From: Shinella zoogloeoides
Lineage (GTDB): Bacteria > Pseudomonadota > Alphaproteobacteria > Rhizobiales > Rhizobiaceae
Length of the DNA stretch: 64,000 nt
Direction: 5' to 3'
Assembly (NCBI RefSeq): GCF_030733845.1
Contig: NZ_CP132311.1
Location: 747,501 to 811,500 of the forward strand
Positions 49,356-59,115 of the stretch are shown piece by piece (the stretch's first letter is position 1; each line of letters starts with the position of its first letter). The notes under the pieces are model-generated. The model did no database searches. It was not told where the DNA came from and worked only from the letters and a program-made list of their open reading frames with translations. The translations under genes were made by a program, and so were the position numbers.

Positions 49356-49492
49356 CGGGCAGGGCGCTCCCACAAAACCTGCCGTCTGATCGTCAGGCGG
49401 GCAAAGCACGCGTCCACGCGACGACGGTCTTTCCAGAGGCTTGATTGTGCGGAGGTTTCGGGATTTTTTTTGAAATCCAGAAGGATTTCCGC

Positions 49493-49569
49493 TGGTCGGA
49501 GTGGAGTGATTCGAACACTCGACCCCCACGTCCCGAACGTGGTGCGCTACCAGACTGCGCTACACTCCG
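49493..49569 (-). tRNA. tRNA-Pro (CGG)
   Basis: A complete cloverleaf on the minus strand: acceptor CGGAGTG / CACTCCG, anticodon stem CCACG / CGTGG with loop TTCGGGA (anticodon CGG), T-loop GTTCGAATC, and CCA encoded at 49493-49495. Confidence 0.95.
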
Positions 49570-49584
49570 TGACCAGCGGGGCAT

Positions 49585-49613
49585 CCTATAGAACAGGCTT
49601 TTCGTTTCGACAA
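49585..49613 (-). promoter_or_regulatory. Promoter of tRNA-Pro
   Basis: On the minus strand TTGTCG (49608-49613), a 17-bp spacer and TATAGG (49585-49590) end 15 bases before the tRNA. It matches the layout found for tRNA-Gln. Confidence 0.65.
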
Positions 49614-49729
49614 GCGCAAAATATCAAAAAAATCCACCGGCTTGGGGAAAGTGCTCCGGTGCCGGGAAATTTTTCTTTTCCGGCGTTCTCCTGCGGGAAC
49701 CGCTTTGCGGTTCGCCCGTTTCCGTCGCC

Positions 49730-50242
49730 ATGGAACAGATACTCGCCGACCTCTTTCCCGAGACTGAAGTGCCCTATCCGGTCATGCTGGCCCGCATGGT
49801 GGGGGCGATCCTGCTGGGGGCCGTCATCGGGGCGGAGAGGGAATACCAGTCCCATCCGGCGGGGCTGCGCACGCACATCCTCGTGGCGCTCTCGGCCTGC
49901 GTCTTCTCGCTGCTTTCCATCGAGAGCGTGCACATGGCGGGCTTTTCCGACGAGCAGGTGCGGATCGATCCGCTGCGCGTCATCGAGGCCGTCACATCCG
50001 GCGTCGCCTTCCTGGCGGCCGGCATGATCGTCTTCTCCAGGGGCGAGGTGAAGGGGCTGACGACGGGGGCGGGCATGTGGCTTGCCGGTGCCGTCGGGCT
50101 CTCGGTCGGCCTTGGCTACTGGTTCGTGGCCGCCTTCGCCACCTTCGCCTGCTTCGTCGTGCTGTTCATCCTCGGCAAGATCGAGATCGGCAGCGAGGAA
50201 AGCGGTTCGCAAAAGGACGGCTCGAAGGAGAAGCGGGATTGA
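49730..50242 (+). CDS. MgtC/SapB family membrane protein
   Basis: A 170-aa protein with the MgtC pattern MLARMVGAILLGAVIGAEREYQSHPAGLRTHILVALSA (quoted in part: GAVIGAEREYQSHPAGLRTH) and VTSGVAFLAAGMIV. Four or five helices. MgtC proteins matter for growth in low magnesium and for intracellular survival, partly by acting on the F-ATPase. The typical C-terminal ACT-like domain is absent, as in the short members. The start has only a weak ribosome binding site. Confidence 0.88.
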   Translation: MEQILADLFPETEVPYPVMLARMVGAILLGAVIGAEREYQSHPAGLRTHILVALSACVFSLLSIESVHMAGFSDEQVRIDPLRVIEAVTSGVAFLAAGMIVFSRGEVKGLTTGAGMWLAGAVGLSVGLGYWFVAAFATFACFVVLFILGKIEIGSEESGSQKDGSKEKRD

Positions 50243-50415
50243 CCTCGCTGCTTGGCCGTCGCCCATAGCTTCCCGAAAGTTTCGCCGCGCGCGACCCAAG
50301 GAATGCAATCTTTCGGGGATAGGGCGGAAAGCGTAATTTCTAGCCAGTTTTCGCGGGTTGAAATGCATGGCTGCGAAGCGTAGGCCGTGCGCACGTCAAT
50401 ACGTGGAGTAAAACC

Positions 50416-51378
50416 GTGAAAGCCATCGTTTCTCTTTCCGCCTTCGTCGGAAAGACCTTCGCCCTCTGGGTCATCCTCTTTGCCGTGCTCGGCTTCCTGC
50501 TGCCCGATACCTTCAAGCAACTGACGCCCTATATCGTCACGCTGCTCGGCATCATCATGTTCGGCATGGGCCTGACGCTCTCCCTCGACGACTTCAGGGA
50601 AGTGGCGCGGCGGCCGGTGGACGTCGCCATCGGCGTGGCGGCGCAGTTCCTCATCATGCCGCTGATCGCCGTGATCCTCACGATGATCATCCCCATGTCG
50701 CCGGAAGTCGCGGCGGGCGTCATCCTCGTCGGTTGCTGCCCGGGCGGCACTTCCAGCAATGTCATGACCTATCTCTCCAAGGGCGACGTCGCGCTCAGCG
50801 TGGCCTGCACCAGCGTGACGACGCTCGCCGCGCCGATCGTCACGCCCTTCCTCGTCTGGCTCTTCGCCAGCCAGTTCCTGCCGGTCGATGCGATGGCGAT
50901 GTTCGTCAGCATCGTGAAGGTCATCCTCCTGCCGCTGGCGCTGGGCTTCCTGTTGCAGAAGCTCGTGCCCGGCATCGTGAAGGCTGCGGTTCCCGCCCTG
51001 CCGCTCGTCAGCGTCATCGGCATCGTGCTCATCGTGGCCGCCGTCGTCGGCGCCAGCAAGCCGGCCATCGCCTCGTCCGGCCTGATGATCTTCGCGGTCG
51101 TCGTGCTGCACAACGGCATCGGCTACCTGCTCGGCTACCTTGCCGCCCGCGTCACGGGCCTTTCTGTGGCCAAGCGTAAGGCGATCGCCATCGAGGTCGG
51201 CATGCAGAACAGCGGCCTCGGCGCCGCGCTGGCGAATGCGCATTTCTCGCCGGTCGCCGCCGTGCCGAGCGCCATCTTCAGCGTCTGGCACAATATTTCC
51301 GGCGCGCTGATCGCCAACTACTTCGCGCAGGTGCCGAACGGCGAGGAAGCCGACGGCGTCGAAGCCCCGGCCCGCTGA
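50416..51378 (+). CDS. Bile acid:sodium symporter (BASS) family transporter
   Basis: A 320-aa, roughly ten-helix secondary transporter. Family motifs are [37 protein letters not shown] (sodium-site GGTSSN) and [12 protein letters not shown]. Bacterial relatives move organic anions such as pantoate or pyruvate; the substrate here is unknown. GTG 50416 follows GGAG. Confidence 0.9.
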   Translation: MKAIVSLSAFVGKTFALWVILFAVLGFLLPDTFKQLTPYIVTLLGIIMFGMGLTLSLDDFREVARRPVDVAIGVAAQFLIMPLIAVILTMIIPMSPEVAAGVILVGCCPGGTSSNVMTYLSKGDVALSVACTSVTTLAAPIVTPFLVWLFASQFLPVDAMAMFVSIVKVILLPLALGFLLQKLVPGIVKAAVPALPLVSVIGIVLIVAAVVGASKPAIASSGLMIFAVVVLHNGIGYLLGYLAARVTGLSVAKRKAIAIEVGMQNSGLGAALANAHFSPVAAVPSAIFSVWHNISGALIANYFAQVPNGEEADGVEAPAR

Positions 51379-51477
51379 TCGCAAGGGCGCTTCGGCGCCC
51401 TTCATCATCGATCGCTGACGGAACAAATCGCGCCGCCGCACATTTCCCCGTCAACGCAATGACGAAAGGAAACTTCG

Positions 51478-51555
51478 ATGGCTCGGGCTTTGATTCTCTG
51501 GTTGATGGGCGTACCGCTCTTCCTCGTTCTCCTGCTCTGGTACTTCTTCTTCTGA
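51478..51555 (+). CDS. 25-aa hydrophobic microprotein
   Basis: Encodes MARALILWLMGVPLFLVLLL and WYFFF, a single membrane helix with no soluble part. AAAGGA lies 8 bases before ATG 51478, and a strong terminator follows 25 bases after the stop. The signals at both ends support a real gene. Confidence 0.6.
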   Translation: MARALILWLMGVPLFLVLLLWYFFF

Positions 51556-51580
51556 GCGGGATTCGAGACGGAAAATACCA

Positions 51581-51604
51581 AAAAGGGGCCTTTCGGCCCC
51601 TTTT
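51581..51604. terminator. Bidirectional Rho-independent terminator
   Basis: A 10-bp stem, AAAAGGGGCC / GGCCCCTTTT, with loop TTTC. The A and T flanks let it work on both strands, for the microprotein gene and for cysN. Confidence 0.88.
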
Positions 51605-51624
51605 CTGCATCCTGAGAACGGCGG

Positions 51625-53112
51625 CTACTCGTCGAGGTCCGCCAGGATATCCGCGGCGCGGCCGGCGCTCGTGTGGCGCACGTCGATGTTCTGCCGGCGG
51701 TTGGCGAAAAGCTCAGTCGCCATGATCTTCTCGGCAAGGTCTGCGGGCAGCGAGAAGAGGACGCGCTGGTCGTCCTTGTGAATGCCGCCGAGTTCCGAGC
51801 GGCGCCCCGTGATCATGCCGCCGGCCACCGTGTTGTTGGTGTCGGGATCGATCAGGATGAAGGCGCCGGTGGTGCGGTTATGCTCGTAGGTGTCGAAGAT
51901 CGCCTGCTCGTCGAAGGTCAGGTGCACCTTGCCGATGGCGTTCATGCCGAGCTTTTCAGTGGCATTCCACTTCGAGGTCTTGAGGTCGAGCTGGCTGATC
52001 GGCTCGATGCTGACGCGCTGGCGGCGCGAGCCGCTCTTCAGCCAGTAGCGCTTGCCGGGCTCGATGCCATCAGGCTGCAGCGCGACGAGATGCGCGTCGA
52101 AGCCGCGGCCGGTCATCGGCTGGCTGTCGATGGCGACGATCATGTCGCCGCGCGACACATCCACCTGCCGGTCGAGCACCAGCGTGATGGCATCGCCCGC
52201 GACGGCCGCGTTGCGCACGAGGTCGAAGGTGACGATCTTGGTGACGTTCGCGACCATGCCCGAGGGCAGCACGACGACCGAATCGCCCGGCTTGACCGAG
52301 CCGCCGGCCACCGTACCCTGATAGCCGCGAAAACTCTCGCCGGGGCGCGAGACGCGCTGCACCGGCAGGCGGAAGCCGACCGTCTGGTTGGAGCGCGTGG
52401 TGGCCTTCTCCAGCGTCTCGACCAGCGTCGGGCCGTCATACCAGGGCATGGCCTTGCTGCCGTCATAGACGACGTTCTCGCCCTTCAGCGCCGACATGGG
52501 GATGGCGGTGATCTGCTTGACGCCGAGCGTCAGCGCGAATTCCCGGAAGTCGTGGGTGATCTGCTCGAAGCGGGCGCGGTCGTAGTTCGTCAGGTCGATC
52601 TTGTTGACCGCGAGCACGAACTGGCGAATGCCCATCAGCGAGGCGATGGTGGCGTGGCGGCGCGTCTGCTCAAGAATGCCGGCGCGGGCATCGACCAAGA
52701 GCACGGCAAGGTCCGCCGTCGAGGCGCCGGTCGCCATGTTGCGGGTATACTGCTCGTGGCCGGGCGTATCGGCGACGATGAAGGAGCGGCGGTCCATCGA
52801 GAAATAGCGATAGGCGACGTCGATCGTGATGCCCTGTTCGCGCTCGGCCTGAAGGCCGTCGAGCAGTAGCGCGAAATCGGGCAGGCCGAGATCGTTCTGC
52901 TTGCCGCTGTCGCGGTGGAGCGTCGCGGCCTGGTCTTCCTTGACGGCCTTGGTGTCCCAGAGCAGGCGGCCGATCAGCGTCGACTTGCCGTCGTCGACCG
53001 AGCCGCAGGTGATGAGGCGAAGCGGGCGGGAATCGCGGATCGCCCGAGCCTGACCAAGGGCGGGTTCTCCGAGCGGAAGAACCTCGGCGGTTGCGGTGGC
53101 GGAAACGGTCAT
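51625..53112 (-). CDS. cysN: Sulfate adenylyltransferase subunit 1 (GTPase)
   Basis: The regulatory GTPase of ATP sulfurylase, forming APS together with CysD. It is 495 aa. G1 is GSVDDGKSTL (about 37-46), G3 is DTPGHEQY, G4 is NKID. It stops after the beta-barrel domains and lacks the APS-kinase extension of CysNC/NodQ proteins. That fits the APS reductase encoded beside it. It starts 1 base after the cysD stop. Confidence 0.95.
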   Translation of the reverse strand: MTVSATATAEVLPLGEPALGQARAIRDSRPLRLITCGSVDDGKSTLIGRLLWDTKAVKEDQAATLHRDSGKQNDLGLPDFALLLDGLQAEREQGITIDVAYRYFSMDRRSFIVADTPGHEQYTRNMATGASTADLAVLLVDARAGILEQTRRHATIASLMGIRQFVLAVNKIDLTNYDRARFEQITHDFREFALTLGVKQITAIPMSALKGENVVYDGSKAMPWYDGPTLVETLEKATTRSNQTVGFRLPVQRVSRPGESFRGYQGTVAGGSVKPGDSVVVLPSGMVANVTKIVTFDLVRNAAVAGDAITLVLDRQVDVSRGDMIVAIDSQPMTGRGFDAHLVALQPDGIEPGKRYWLKSGSRRQRVSIEPISQLDLKTSKWNATEKLGMNAIGKVHLTFDEQAIFDTYEHNRTTGAFILIDPDTNNTVAGGMITGRRSELGGIHKDDQRVLFSLPADLAEKIMATELFANRRQNIDVRHTSAGRAADILADLDE

Positions 53113-53113
53113 C

Positions 53114-54067
53114 TCAGAAATACCCTTCGCGTTTCTTCTTTTCCATGGAGCCGGACTGGTCGCGGTCGATCGCGCGGCCCTGGCGTTCGGAGACGGTGGC
53201 AGTCTCCAGCTCGGCGATGATGTCGTCGAGCGTTTCGGCGTTGGAGCGGATGGCGCCGGTCAGCGGGAAGCAGCCGAGCGTGCGGAAGCGGATGACGCCT
53301 TCCTGCTTCACCTCGCCGGGCAGCAGTTCGAGGCGCGGATCCTCGGCCATGATCATCATGCCGTCACGCTCGACATAGGGGCGCTTTTTCGCGAAATAGA
53401 GCGGCACGATCGGGATGTCCTCGGCCTGGATGTAGCGCCAGATGTCGACCTCGGTCCAGTTGGAGAGCGGGAAGGCGCGCACGCTTTCGCCCTGGCGGAT
53501 CATGCCGTTATAGACGTTCCACAGTTCCGGGCGCTGGTTGCGCGGGTCCCAGCGATGATCAGGCGTGCGGAAGGAGTAGATGCGCTCCTTGGCGCGCGAG
53601 GCTTCCTCGTCGCGCCGCGCGCCACCGAAGGCCGCGTCGTACTTACCGGCGTCGAGCGCCTGGCGCAGCGATTCCGTCTTCATGATGTCGGTATAGAGCG
53701 CCGAACCATGGGAGAAGGGCGTGACGTTCTCCGCCGCGCCGCGCGGGTTGACGTGCTCGATGAGGTCGAGATCGTATTCCTTCACGATATTGTCGCGGAA
53801 GGCGATCATCTCGGCGAACTTCCAGCCCGTGTTGACGTGCAGCAGCGGGAAGGGAACGCGGCCAGGATAGAAGGCCTTGCGTGCAAGGTGCAGCAGGACC
53901 GAAGAGTCCTTGCCGATCGAATAGAGCATGACGGGACGCTCGAATTCGGCGGCGACCTCGCGGAAGATGTGGATCGCTTCGTTTTCCAGCGCCTTCAGGT
54001 GCGGATCGAGCGGGGGCTTGTGCGGTGCGTTCTGCTTGGCTTCCGTTTCGTGACGGATATCGGACAT
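53114..54067 (-). CDS. cysD: Sulfate adenylyltransferase subunit 2
   Basis: The catalytic ATP-pyrophosphatase subunit of ATP sulfurylase. It is 317 aa. The PP-loop reads [20 protein letters not shown] (about 48-67), and the C-terminal [18 protein letters not shown] segment (seen as [15 protein letters not shown]) and the terminal KKKREGYF are typical. It lies between cysH (47 bp) and cysN (1 bp). Confidence 0.96.
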   Translation of the reverse strand: MSDIRHETEAKQNAPHKPPLDPHLKALENEAIHIFREVAAEFERPVMLYSIGKDSSVLLHLARKAFYPGRVPFPLLHVNTGWKFAEMIAFRDNIVKEYDLDLIEHVNPRGAAENVTPFSHGSALYTDIMKTESLRQALDAGKYDAAFGGARRDEEASRAKERIYSFRTPDHRWDPRNQRPELWNVYNGMIRQGESVRAFPLSNWTEVDIWRYIQAEDIPIVPLYFAKKRPYVERDGMMIMAEDPRLELLPGEVKQEGVIRFRTLGCFPLTGAIRSNAETLDDIIAELETATVSERQGRAIDRDQSGSMEKKKREGYF

Positions 54068-54114
54068 TTTGAACTCTACTCCGGATGGGGCGCCTTGGGA
54101 GGGGCGGGTGTCTT

Positions 54115-54867
54115 TCAGGCGGCGCTAGGGGCCGGGATGGGGGAAGCGGCGGCCTCGGCAACGTGCAGGCCGCATTCGCGTTTCTCGTCGTTCTCCCACC
54201 ACCAGCGGCCGGCGCGCTCGGGCTCGCCCGGCTTGATGGCGCGCGTGCAGGGCTCGCAGCCGATGGAGGGGTAGCCACGATTGTGCATCGCGTTCACCGG
54301 CACGGCATTCTCGGTGACATAGGCCTTGATGCGCGCGATGTCCCAGTCGGCCAGCGGGTTGATCTTGATGAGGTTCCGCTCCGCGTCGTACTCGGCGAAG
54401 GGCGTATCGGCGCGGTTGCCGGACTGGCCGCGGCGCAGGCCGGTGATCCAGAAGGATGCCCCTTCGAGCGCGCGCGCAAGCGGCTTCAGCTTGCGCACGC
54501 CACAACAGGCGTGGCGGGCTTCGACGCTCTCGTAGAAGCCGTTGAGGCCATACGTCGCCGCATAGGCGTCGATGTCGTCCTGTACGGGCGCATAGCGGGT
54601 GATGGTAATGCCGTACTGGCCCTCGGTCTCGTCGATGAGCTCGACGGTCTCCTTGAACAGCCGGCCCGTCTCCAGCGTCACGACATCGATGCTAAGGCGC
54701 CCGGTGCCGATGGCGGCGGTGATGACCTGGTCCTCGATGCCGAGGCTGGTGGTGAAGACGACACGCCCGCCAAGCTCGGCCACGAGCGCAAGGCGCCCGG
54801 CAAGGTCGAGACCGGCCAGTTTGTCGTTCAGGGCTTCCGCAGTCCCGTTTCCGGTAAGAGCAGTCAT
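54115..54867 (-). CDS. cysH: Adenylylsulfate (APS) reductase
   Basis: Reduces APS to sulfite and AMP with thioredoxin. It is 250 aa. The [4Fe-4S] Cys pairs HACCGVRK and [10 protein letters not shown] mark it as an APS and not a PAPS reductase, and the catalytic Cys is in RECGLH. The PP-loop region is [11 protein letters not shown]. It is first of cysH-cysD-cysN, with a long hairpin in its leader. Confidence 0.93.
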   Translation of the reverse strand: MTALTGNGTAEALNDKLAGLDLAGRLALVAELGGRVVFTTSLGIEDQVITAAIGTGRLSIDVVTLETGRLFKETVELIDETEGQYGITITRYAPVQDDIDAYAATYGLNGFYESVEARHACCGVRKLKPLARALEGASFWITGLRRGQSGNRADTPFAEYDAERNLIKINPLADWDIARIKAYVTENAVPVNAMHNRGYPSIGCEPCTRAIKPGEPERAGRWWWENDEKRECGLHVAEAAASPIPAPSAA

Positions 54868-54874
54868 TCCGTTT

Positions 54875-54915
54875 CCAAGCCTTTGCGAGAATTTGCCGGA
54901 TTATCGCAGGCTTGG
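54875..54915 (-). promoter_or_regulatory. Leader hairpin over the cysH ribosome binding site
   Basis: On the mRNA strand CCAAGCC and TGCGA pair with TCGCA and GGCTTGG, a 12-bp stem with an AA bulge and a 15-base loop, ending 7 bases before the start codon. AAAGG, the likely ribosome binding site, falls in the bulge and the 3' arm. It could control translation of the sulfate operon. Confidence 0.5.
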
Positions 54916-55060
54916 CGGAGGGGAGACAGCAAAACGGATTTCCAAAGCGTAAGGCCGAAGAGCAAATATCTCTCCATCTTCGCCCGCAGGCAGAAATCCT
55001 GCCGCCGGAGAAGGCTTTGATATTATTCTACAAAAATAGTAGATTATAGGCCGGCCGTGT

Positions 55061-55420
55061 TCAGGCGGCGGCCTCCATGTCGAATTCGAAGTGGATACGG
55101 TCGTAAGGGAAGGCGAAGCCGTCCTCGGTCTTGTCGACCACGCCGCTTTTCACCAGCATGTCGAGATCCCCGTGAACGTTCTTGATGTCGCGGTTCACCA
55201 GCTTCGCCACCTCGCGCACGGTGAGCGAGCCCCGGCCGGCCATCGCCATGACGATCTCCGTCCGCTTGGGCGCCAGCGTCCGGTGCATCGCCTCCCACGA
55301 TTCGAAACTGAAAGTAGGCTGTGCATCGCCGCCCTCGCCCTTGGCCGCCGATGCCGAATTGCGCTCGACTTCTGCGATCATATTCTCGTAGCTCTGAAGC
55401 CTAATCGTGAGTGTGTTCAT
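55061..55420 (-). CDS. HVO_A0114-like winged-helix protein, putative antitoxin
   Basis: A 119-aa DNA-binding protein. The C-terminal half is a MarR-like winged helix (GSLTVREVAKLVNRDIKNVHGDLDMLVKSGVVDKT, quoted in part as VREVAKLVNRDIKNVHGDL). The N-terminal half is a helical region (NTLTIRLQSYENMIAEVER). It overlaps the upstream TumE-type gene by 20 bases. Such pairs are annotated as toxin-antitoxin, with this protein as antitoxin and autoregulator. ATG 55420 follows AGGA. Confidence 0.78.
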   Translation of the reverse strand: MNTLTIRLQSYENMIAEVERNSASAAKGEGGDAQPTFSFESWEAMHRTLAPKRTEIVMAMAGRGSLTVREVAKLVNRDIKNVHGDLDMLVKSGVVDKTEDGFAFPYDRIHFEFDMEAAA

Positions 55421-55697
55421 CAATCCATCCTTTCATGTTGGCCCTGAAATCCAGCAGCAGCTTGCGGACGCTGCTAAAGACATACGGATGTTCTTCTGCG
55501 CCGAAGTGAATGTGGTCTCCCTTGCCTGCCTCGTTATCGTAGCGCATCACACAAACGCCATCGACAACGAAGGCCAGGCGATACTTGAAGAGGTGACGGC
55601 TGCCGCGCAACGGGGTGGGTACTTGCCAAATGACCATCTGAGCGAACATCGTGTCACCGATCTGTCGCCGTTCATTGAGGAGGCACGTCGCTTTCAT
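55401..55697 (-). CDS. TumE-family (DUF6516) putative toxin
   Basis: A 98-aa protein with the TumE/DUF6516 pattern MVIWQVPTPLRGSRHLFKYRLAFV and VCVMRYDNEAGKGDHIHFG, ending in a helix LLLDFRANMKGWIDEH. It precedes the antitoxin gene, and their frames overlap. The segment is less GC-rich than the neighbours, which suggests transfer. Toxicity is inferred from family and pairing. Confidence 0.78.
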   Translation of the reverse strand: MKATCLLNERRQIGDTMFAQMVIWQVPTPLRGSRHLFKYRLAFVVDGVCVMRYDNEAGKGDHIHFGAEEHPYVFSSVRKLLLDFRANMKGWIDEHTHD

Positions 55698-55794
55698 GTT
55701 GGCGTTTATACCATCACTCGGCCTTGTTGGCAATTACACCAACGAGCTTCCGTAAGACGGCGGCAGCTTGTCGATGGGGCGGGCGGCAAAATGC

Positions 55795-57447
55795 CTACCG
55801 ATCGCTCACCGCCGCGCGCGGGTTCACCCAGGGCTCCTGGTTGGAGCGGGCCAGCGGCTGCTTGCCGAGGATGTGGTCTGCCGCCTTCTCGCCGGTCATG
55901 ATCGAGGGGGCGTTGAGGTTGCCGTAGGTGACGTGCGGGAAGATCGAGCTGTCCGCGACGCGCAAGCCCTCGACGCCTATCACACGGGTTTGCGGGTCCA
56001 CCACGGCCATCGGGTCGCTCGCCGCGCCCATGCGGCAGGTGCCGCAGGGGTGATAGGCGCTCTCCAGGTGCTCGCGCAGGAAGGCGTCGATCTCCTCGTC
56101 CGTCTGGACGCTCTCGCCCGGCTGGATTTCCGGCCCGCGGAAATCGTCGAAGGCCTTCTGGCCGAAGATCTCGCGGGTAAGCCGCACGCAGTGGCGGAAT
56201 TTCACCCAGTCTTCCTCATGGCTCATATAATTGAAGCGGATGAGCGGATCGGCCATCGGGTCGGACGAGCGCAGGGTGACGTTGCCGCGCGATCTCGACA
56301 GGTTGTAGCCGACATGCACCTGGAAGCCGTGGCTCTTGGCCGCCGCCTTGCCGTCGTAGGAGATGGCGACGGGCAGGAAGTGGTACTGGATGTCCGGCTG
56401 TCTCAGCCCCGGCGCCGAGCGCAGGAAGGCGCAGGCCTCGAACTGGTTGGAGGCGCCAAGCCCGCCCTTGGAGAGCAGCCACTGCGCGCCCGCCACGCCC
56501 TGCCAGAACCACGGAAGCCAGGAATAGAGCGAGACCGGCTTGGTGGAGATCTGCTGGAAATAGAACTCCATGTGGTCCTGAAGATTGGCGCCGACGCCCG
56601 GCCGGTCCACCTTCACCTCGATGCCCATGTCCTTCAGGTGCTGCGCCGGGCCGATGCCGGAGAGCATCAGGAGTTTCGGCGAGTTGAAGGACGAGGCCGA
56701 GACGATAACCTCGCGGTTCGCCTTCACCACCTCGACCTTGCCGTTCCGCTCGATCTCGACGCCGACCGCGCGGCCGTTCTCGATGACGATCCTCCGCGCG
56801 AAGCAGCGTACCAGCGAGACGTTCGGCCGCTTCATGGCGGGACGCAGATAGGCGTTCGCCGCCGACCAGCGCCGGCCGTTGTGGATGGTCTGCTCCATCA
56901 GGCCGAAGCCTTCCTGCTTGGAGCCGTTATAGTCGTCCGTCAGCTCGAAACCCGCCTGGCTGCCGGCCTGGATGAAGGCGTGGAACAGCGGGTTCGTCAC
57001 CGGGCCGCGCCGCACGTGCAGCGGCCCGTCCGTGCCGCGCCAGCCGGCCTCGCCGCCCTGCGAGGTCTCCATGCGCTTGTAGTAGGGCAGCACGTCCGCA
57101 TAGGCCCAGCCCTGCGCGCCGAGCTCTTCCCAGCGGTTGAAGTCCTCCGCATGGCCGCGAACATAGACGAGCCCGTTGATGGAAGACGAGCCGCCCAGCA
57201 CTTTCCCGCGCGGCGCGGTGATGCGCCGGTTGTTGAGGTGCGGCTCGGGTTCGGAAAGATAGCCCCAGTTATAGCGCTTCATGCTCATCGGCCAGGCCAG
57301 CGCCGCCGGCATCTGGATGAATGGCCCGATATCCGACCCGCCATATTCCAGCACCATGACACTATGCTTGCCGTCCTCCGACAGCCGGTAGGCCAGCGCC
57401 GAACCGGCCGATCCGGAACCGATGATGATGTAGTCTGCGTTCTGCAT
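55795..57447 (-). CDS. betA: Choline dehydrogenase
   Basis: A GMC-family flavoprotein that oxidises choline to betaine aldehyde. It is 550 aa. The FAD motif is [20 protein letters not shown] (about 7-26), GMC signature 1 is around [19 protein letters not shown], and the C-terminal catalytic His/Asn is in [12 protein letters not shown] and [20 protein letters not shown]. It is the last gene of the bet operon, separated from betB by a RIME. Confidence 0.96.
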   Translation of the reverse strand: MQNADYIIIGSGSAGSALAYRLSEDGKHSVMVLEYGGSDIGPFIQMPAALAWPMSMKRYNWGYLSEPEPHLNNRRITAPRGKVLGGSSSINGLVYVRGHAEDFNRWEELGAQGWAYADVLPYYKRMETSQGGEAGWRGTDGPLHVRRGPVTNPLFHAFIQAGSQAGFELTDDYNGSKQEGFGLMEQTIHNGRRWSAANAYLRPAMKRPNVSLVRCFARRIVIENGRAVGVEIERNGKVEVVKANREVIVSASSFNSPKLLMLSGIGPAQHLKDMGIEVKVDRPGVGANLQDHMEFYFQQISTKPVSLYSWLPWFWQGVAGAQWLLSKGGLGASNQFEACAFLRSAPGLRQPDIQYHFLPVAISYDGKAAAKSHGFQVHVGYNLSRSRGNVTLRSSDPMADPLIRFNYMSHEEDWVKFRHCVRLTREIFGQKAFDDFRGPEIQPGESVQTDEEIDAFLREHLESAYHPCGTCRMGAASDPMAVVDPQTRVIGVEGLRVADSSIFPHVTYGNLNAPSIMTGEKAADHILGKQPLARSNQEPWVNPRAAVSDR

Positions 57448-57476
57448 GACGCTGTTCTCTCTCGTGTGACGCCTGG

Positions 57477-57636
57477 CCCCTCATCCGCCTGCCGGCACCT
57501 TCTCCCCGCAAGCGGGACGAAGGGGGAGGCGGCACGCGCTTCGTCCCATCATCGCCACTTCCGACAGGGAGGAACGGTGCCTCGCGCTTCCTTCTCCCGT
57601 TTTACGGGGAGAAGGTACCGGCAGGCGGATGAGGGG
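57477..57636. repeat. RIME-type element, copy B, between betB and betA
   Basis: Arms 57477-57507 (CCCCTCATCCGCCTGCCGGC...) and 57606-57636 (...GGCAGGCGGATGAGGGG), 31 bp each, pair with one mismatch. Inner GGGGAGAAGG blocks form smaller hairpins. It sits inside the bet operon, so it could affect betA mRNA level. Confidence 0.85.
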
Positions 57637-57650
57637 CATTCACCATCAAA

Positions 57651-59114
57651 TCAATACGGCGCCTCGACCTTGCCCATCGAGACATAGACCGTCTTCAGCT
57701 CGGAATAGTGCTCCAGCGCGGCCAGCGAGTTCTCCCGCCCGAAACCGGATTGCTTGGAGCCGCCGAAGGGGATTTCGACCGGGGCGAGGTTGTAGGCGTT
57801 GATCCACAGCGTGCCGGCTTCAAGCTGGTCGACGACGCGGTGCGCGCGGGTGAGGTCGGAGGTGAAGACGCCGCCGGAAAGGCCGAATTCCGTGGCGTTG
57901 CCGCGTTCGATCACCTCGTCCTCGTGGTCGAAGTCGAGCACGCACATGACCGGCCCGAAAATCTCCTCGCGCGCGATGGTCATGCCGTCGGTGACGTCGG
58001 CGAACACGGTCGGCTGGATGTAGTAGCCGTCGCCCGAAACGTCGTTAGGGATTCCGCCTCCGGTCAAAAGCGTCGCGCCCTCGGCCTTGCCCTTCTCGAT
58101 ATAGTCGAGAACCTTGTCGCGCTGCACCTTCGAGACCATCGGCCCGAGCTGCGTCGCCTCGTCCATCGGATCGCCGATCAGGATCTTCTCCGTGCGCTCC
58201 TTGAGGCGGGACAGGAACCTGTCCTTGATGCCCTTCTGCACGAAGACGCGCGTGCCGTTCGAGCAGACTTGTCCCGTCGAATAGAAATTGCCGAGCATCG
58301 CCCCGCCGATGGCGCTTTCGAGGTCGGCGTCGTCGAAGACGATGAGCGGCGACTTGCCGCCGAGTTCCATCGTCACATGCTTGAGGTCGGAAGCGGCGGC
58401 GCCCGCCACCTGCTTGCCCGTCGGCACGGAGCCGGTCAGCGAGACCTTGGCGACGTCAGGATGGTTGACGAGCAGCGGTCCGGTCGTCCGGTCGCCCTGG
58501 ATGACGTTGTAGAGGCCCTTCGGCAGGCCGGCTTCGATCAGGATTTCCGCGATCTTCAGCGCGCCGAGCGGCGTGTTCTCCGAGGGCTTGAAGACCATGG
58601 CATTGCCGCAGACCAGCGCCGGCGCGCCCTTCCAGCAGGCGATCTGCTGCGGGTAGTTCCACGCCCCGATGCCGACGCAGACCCCGAGCGGCACGCGCTT
58701 GGTGAAGGCGAAGTCCTGGCCGAGCGGGATATAGTCGCCGTTGAGGCCGGCTGCCGCGATGCCGCCGAAGAATTCGAAGGCGTCCGCGCCGGAGGTCGGG
58801 TCGGCGACGATGGTCTCCTGGATCGGCTTGCCGGTATCGAGCGTTTCAAGCTCGGAAAGCTCGCGGTTCCTCTCGCGCATGATCTCGGCGGCGCGTTTCA
58901 GGATGCGCCCGCGCGCCGTCGGGCTCATTGCCGCCCATTCCTTCTGCGCCCGCTTGGCGGAGGCGATGGCCTTTTCCACGATGGCGGGCGTTGCGGCGTG
59001 CAGCCTGGCGATCACCTCCCCAGTGGCGGGGTAGAGGCTTTCGAAGGGCGTGCCGGCGGCATCCTCGACATACTCGCCGTCGATGAAGTGCGAGGCTTTA
59101 GGTTGGGCTCTCAT
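57651..59114 (-). CDS. betB: Betaine aldehyde dehydrogenase
   Basis: Oxidises betaine aldehyde to glycine betaine with NAD(P). It is 487 aa. The catalytic Cys is in [16 protein letters not shown] (about 286) and the general-base Glu in [18 protein letters not shown] (about 252). The cofactor loop SVPTGKQVA is present. It follows betC by 1 base. Confidence 0.96.
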   Translation of the reverse strand: MRAQPKASHFIDGEYVEDAAGTPFESLYPATGEVIARLHAATPAIVEKAIASAKRAQKEWAAMSPTARGRILKRAAEIMRERNRELSELETLDTGKPIQETIVADPTSGADAFEFFGGIAAAGLNGDYIPLGQDFAFTKRVPLGVCVGIGAWNYPQQIACWKGAPALVCGNAMVFKPSENTPLGALKIAEILIEAGLPKGLYNVIQGDRTTGPLLVNHPDVAKVSLTGSVPTGKQVAGAAASDLKHVTMELGGKSPLIVFDDADLESAIGGAMLGNFYSTGQVCSNGTRVFVQKGIKDRFLSRLKERTEKILIGDPMDEATQLGPMVSKVQRDKVLDYIEKGKAEGATLLTGGGIPNDVSGDGYYIQPTVFADVTDGMTIAREEIFGPVMCVLDFDHEDEVIERGNATEFGLSGGVFTSDLTRAHRVVDQLEAGTLWINAYNLAPVEIPFGGSKQSGFGRENSLAALEHYSELKTVYVSMGKVEAPY

Positions 59115-59115
59115 C

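Noticed and set aside
49455..49490. Rho-independent terminator of tRNA-Pro
   Set aside because: A GAAATCC/GGATTTC hairpin is present, but on the tRNA strand it is followed by a run of A and not T.
54875..54915. SAM-II or other known riboswitch in the cysH leader
   Set aside because: The conserved bases of the classes I know are missing; only a hairpin over the ribosome binding site can be supported.
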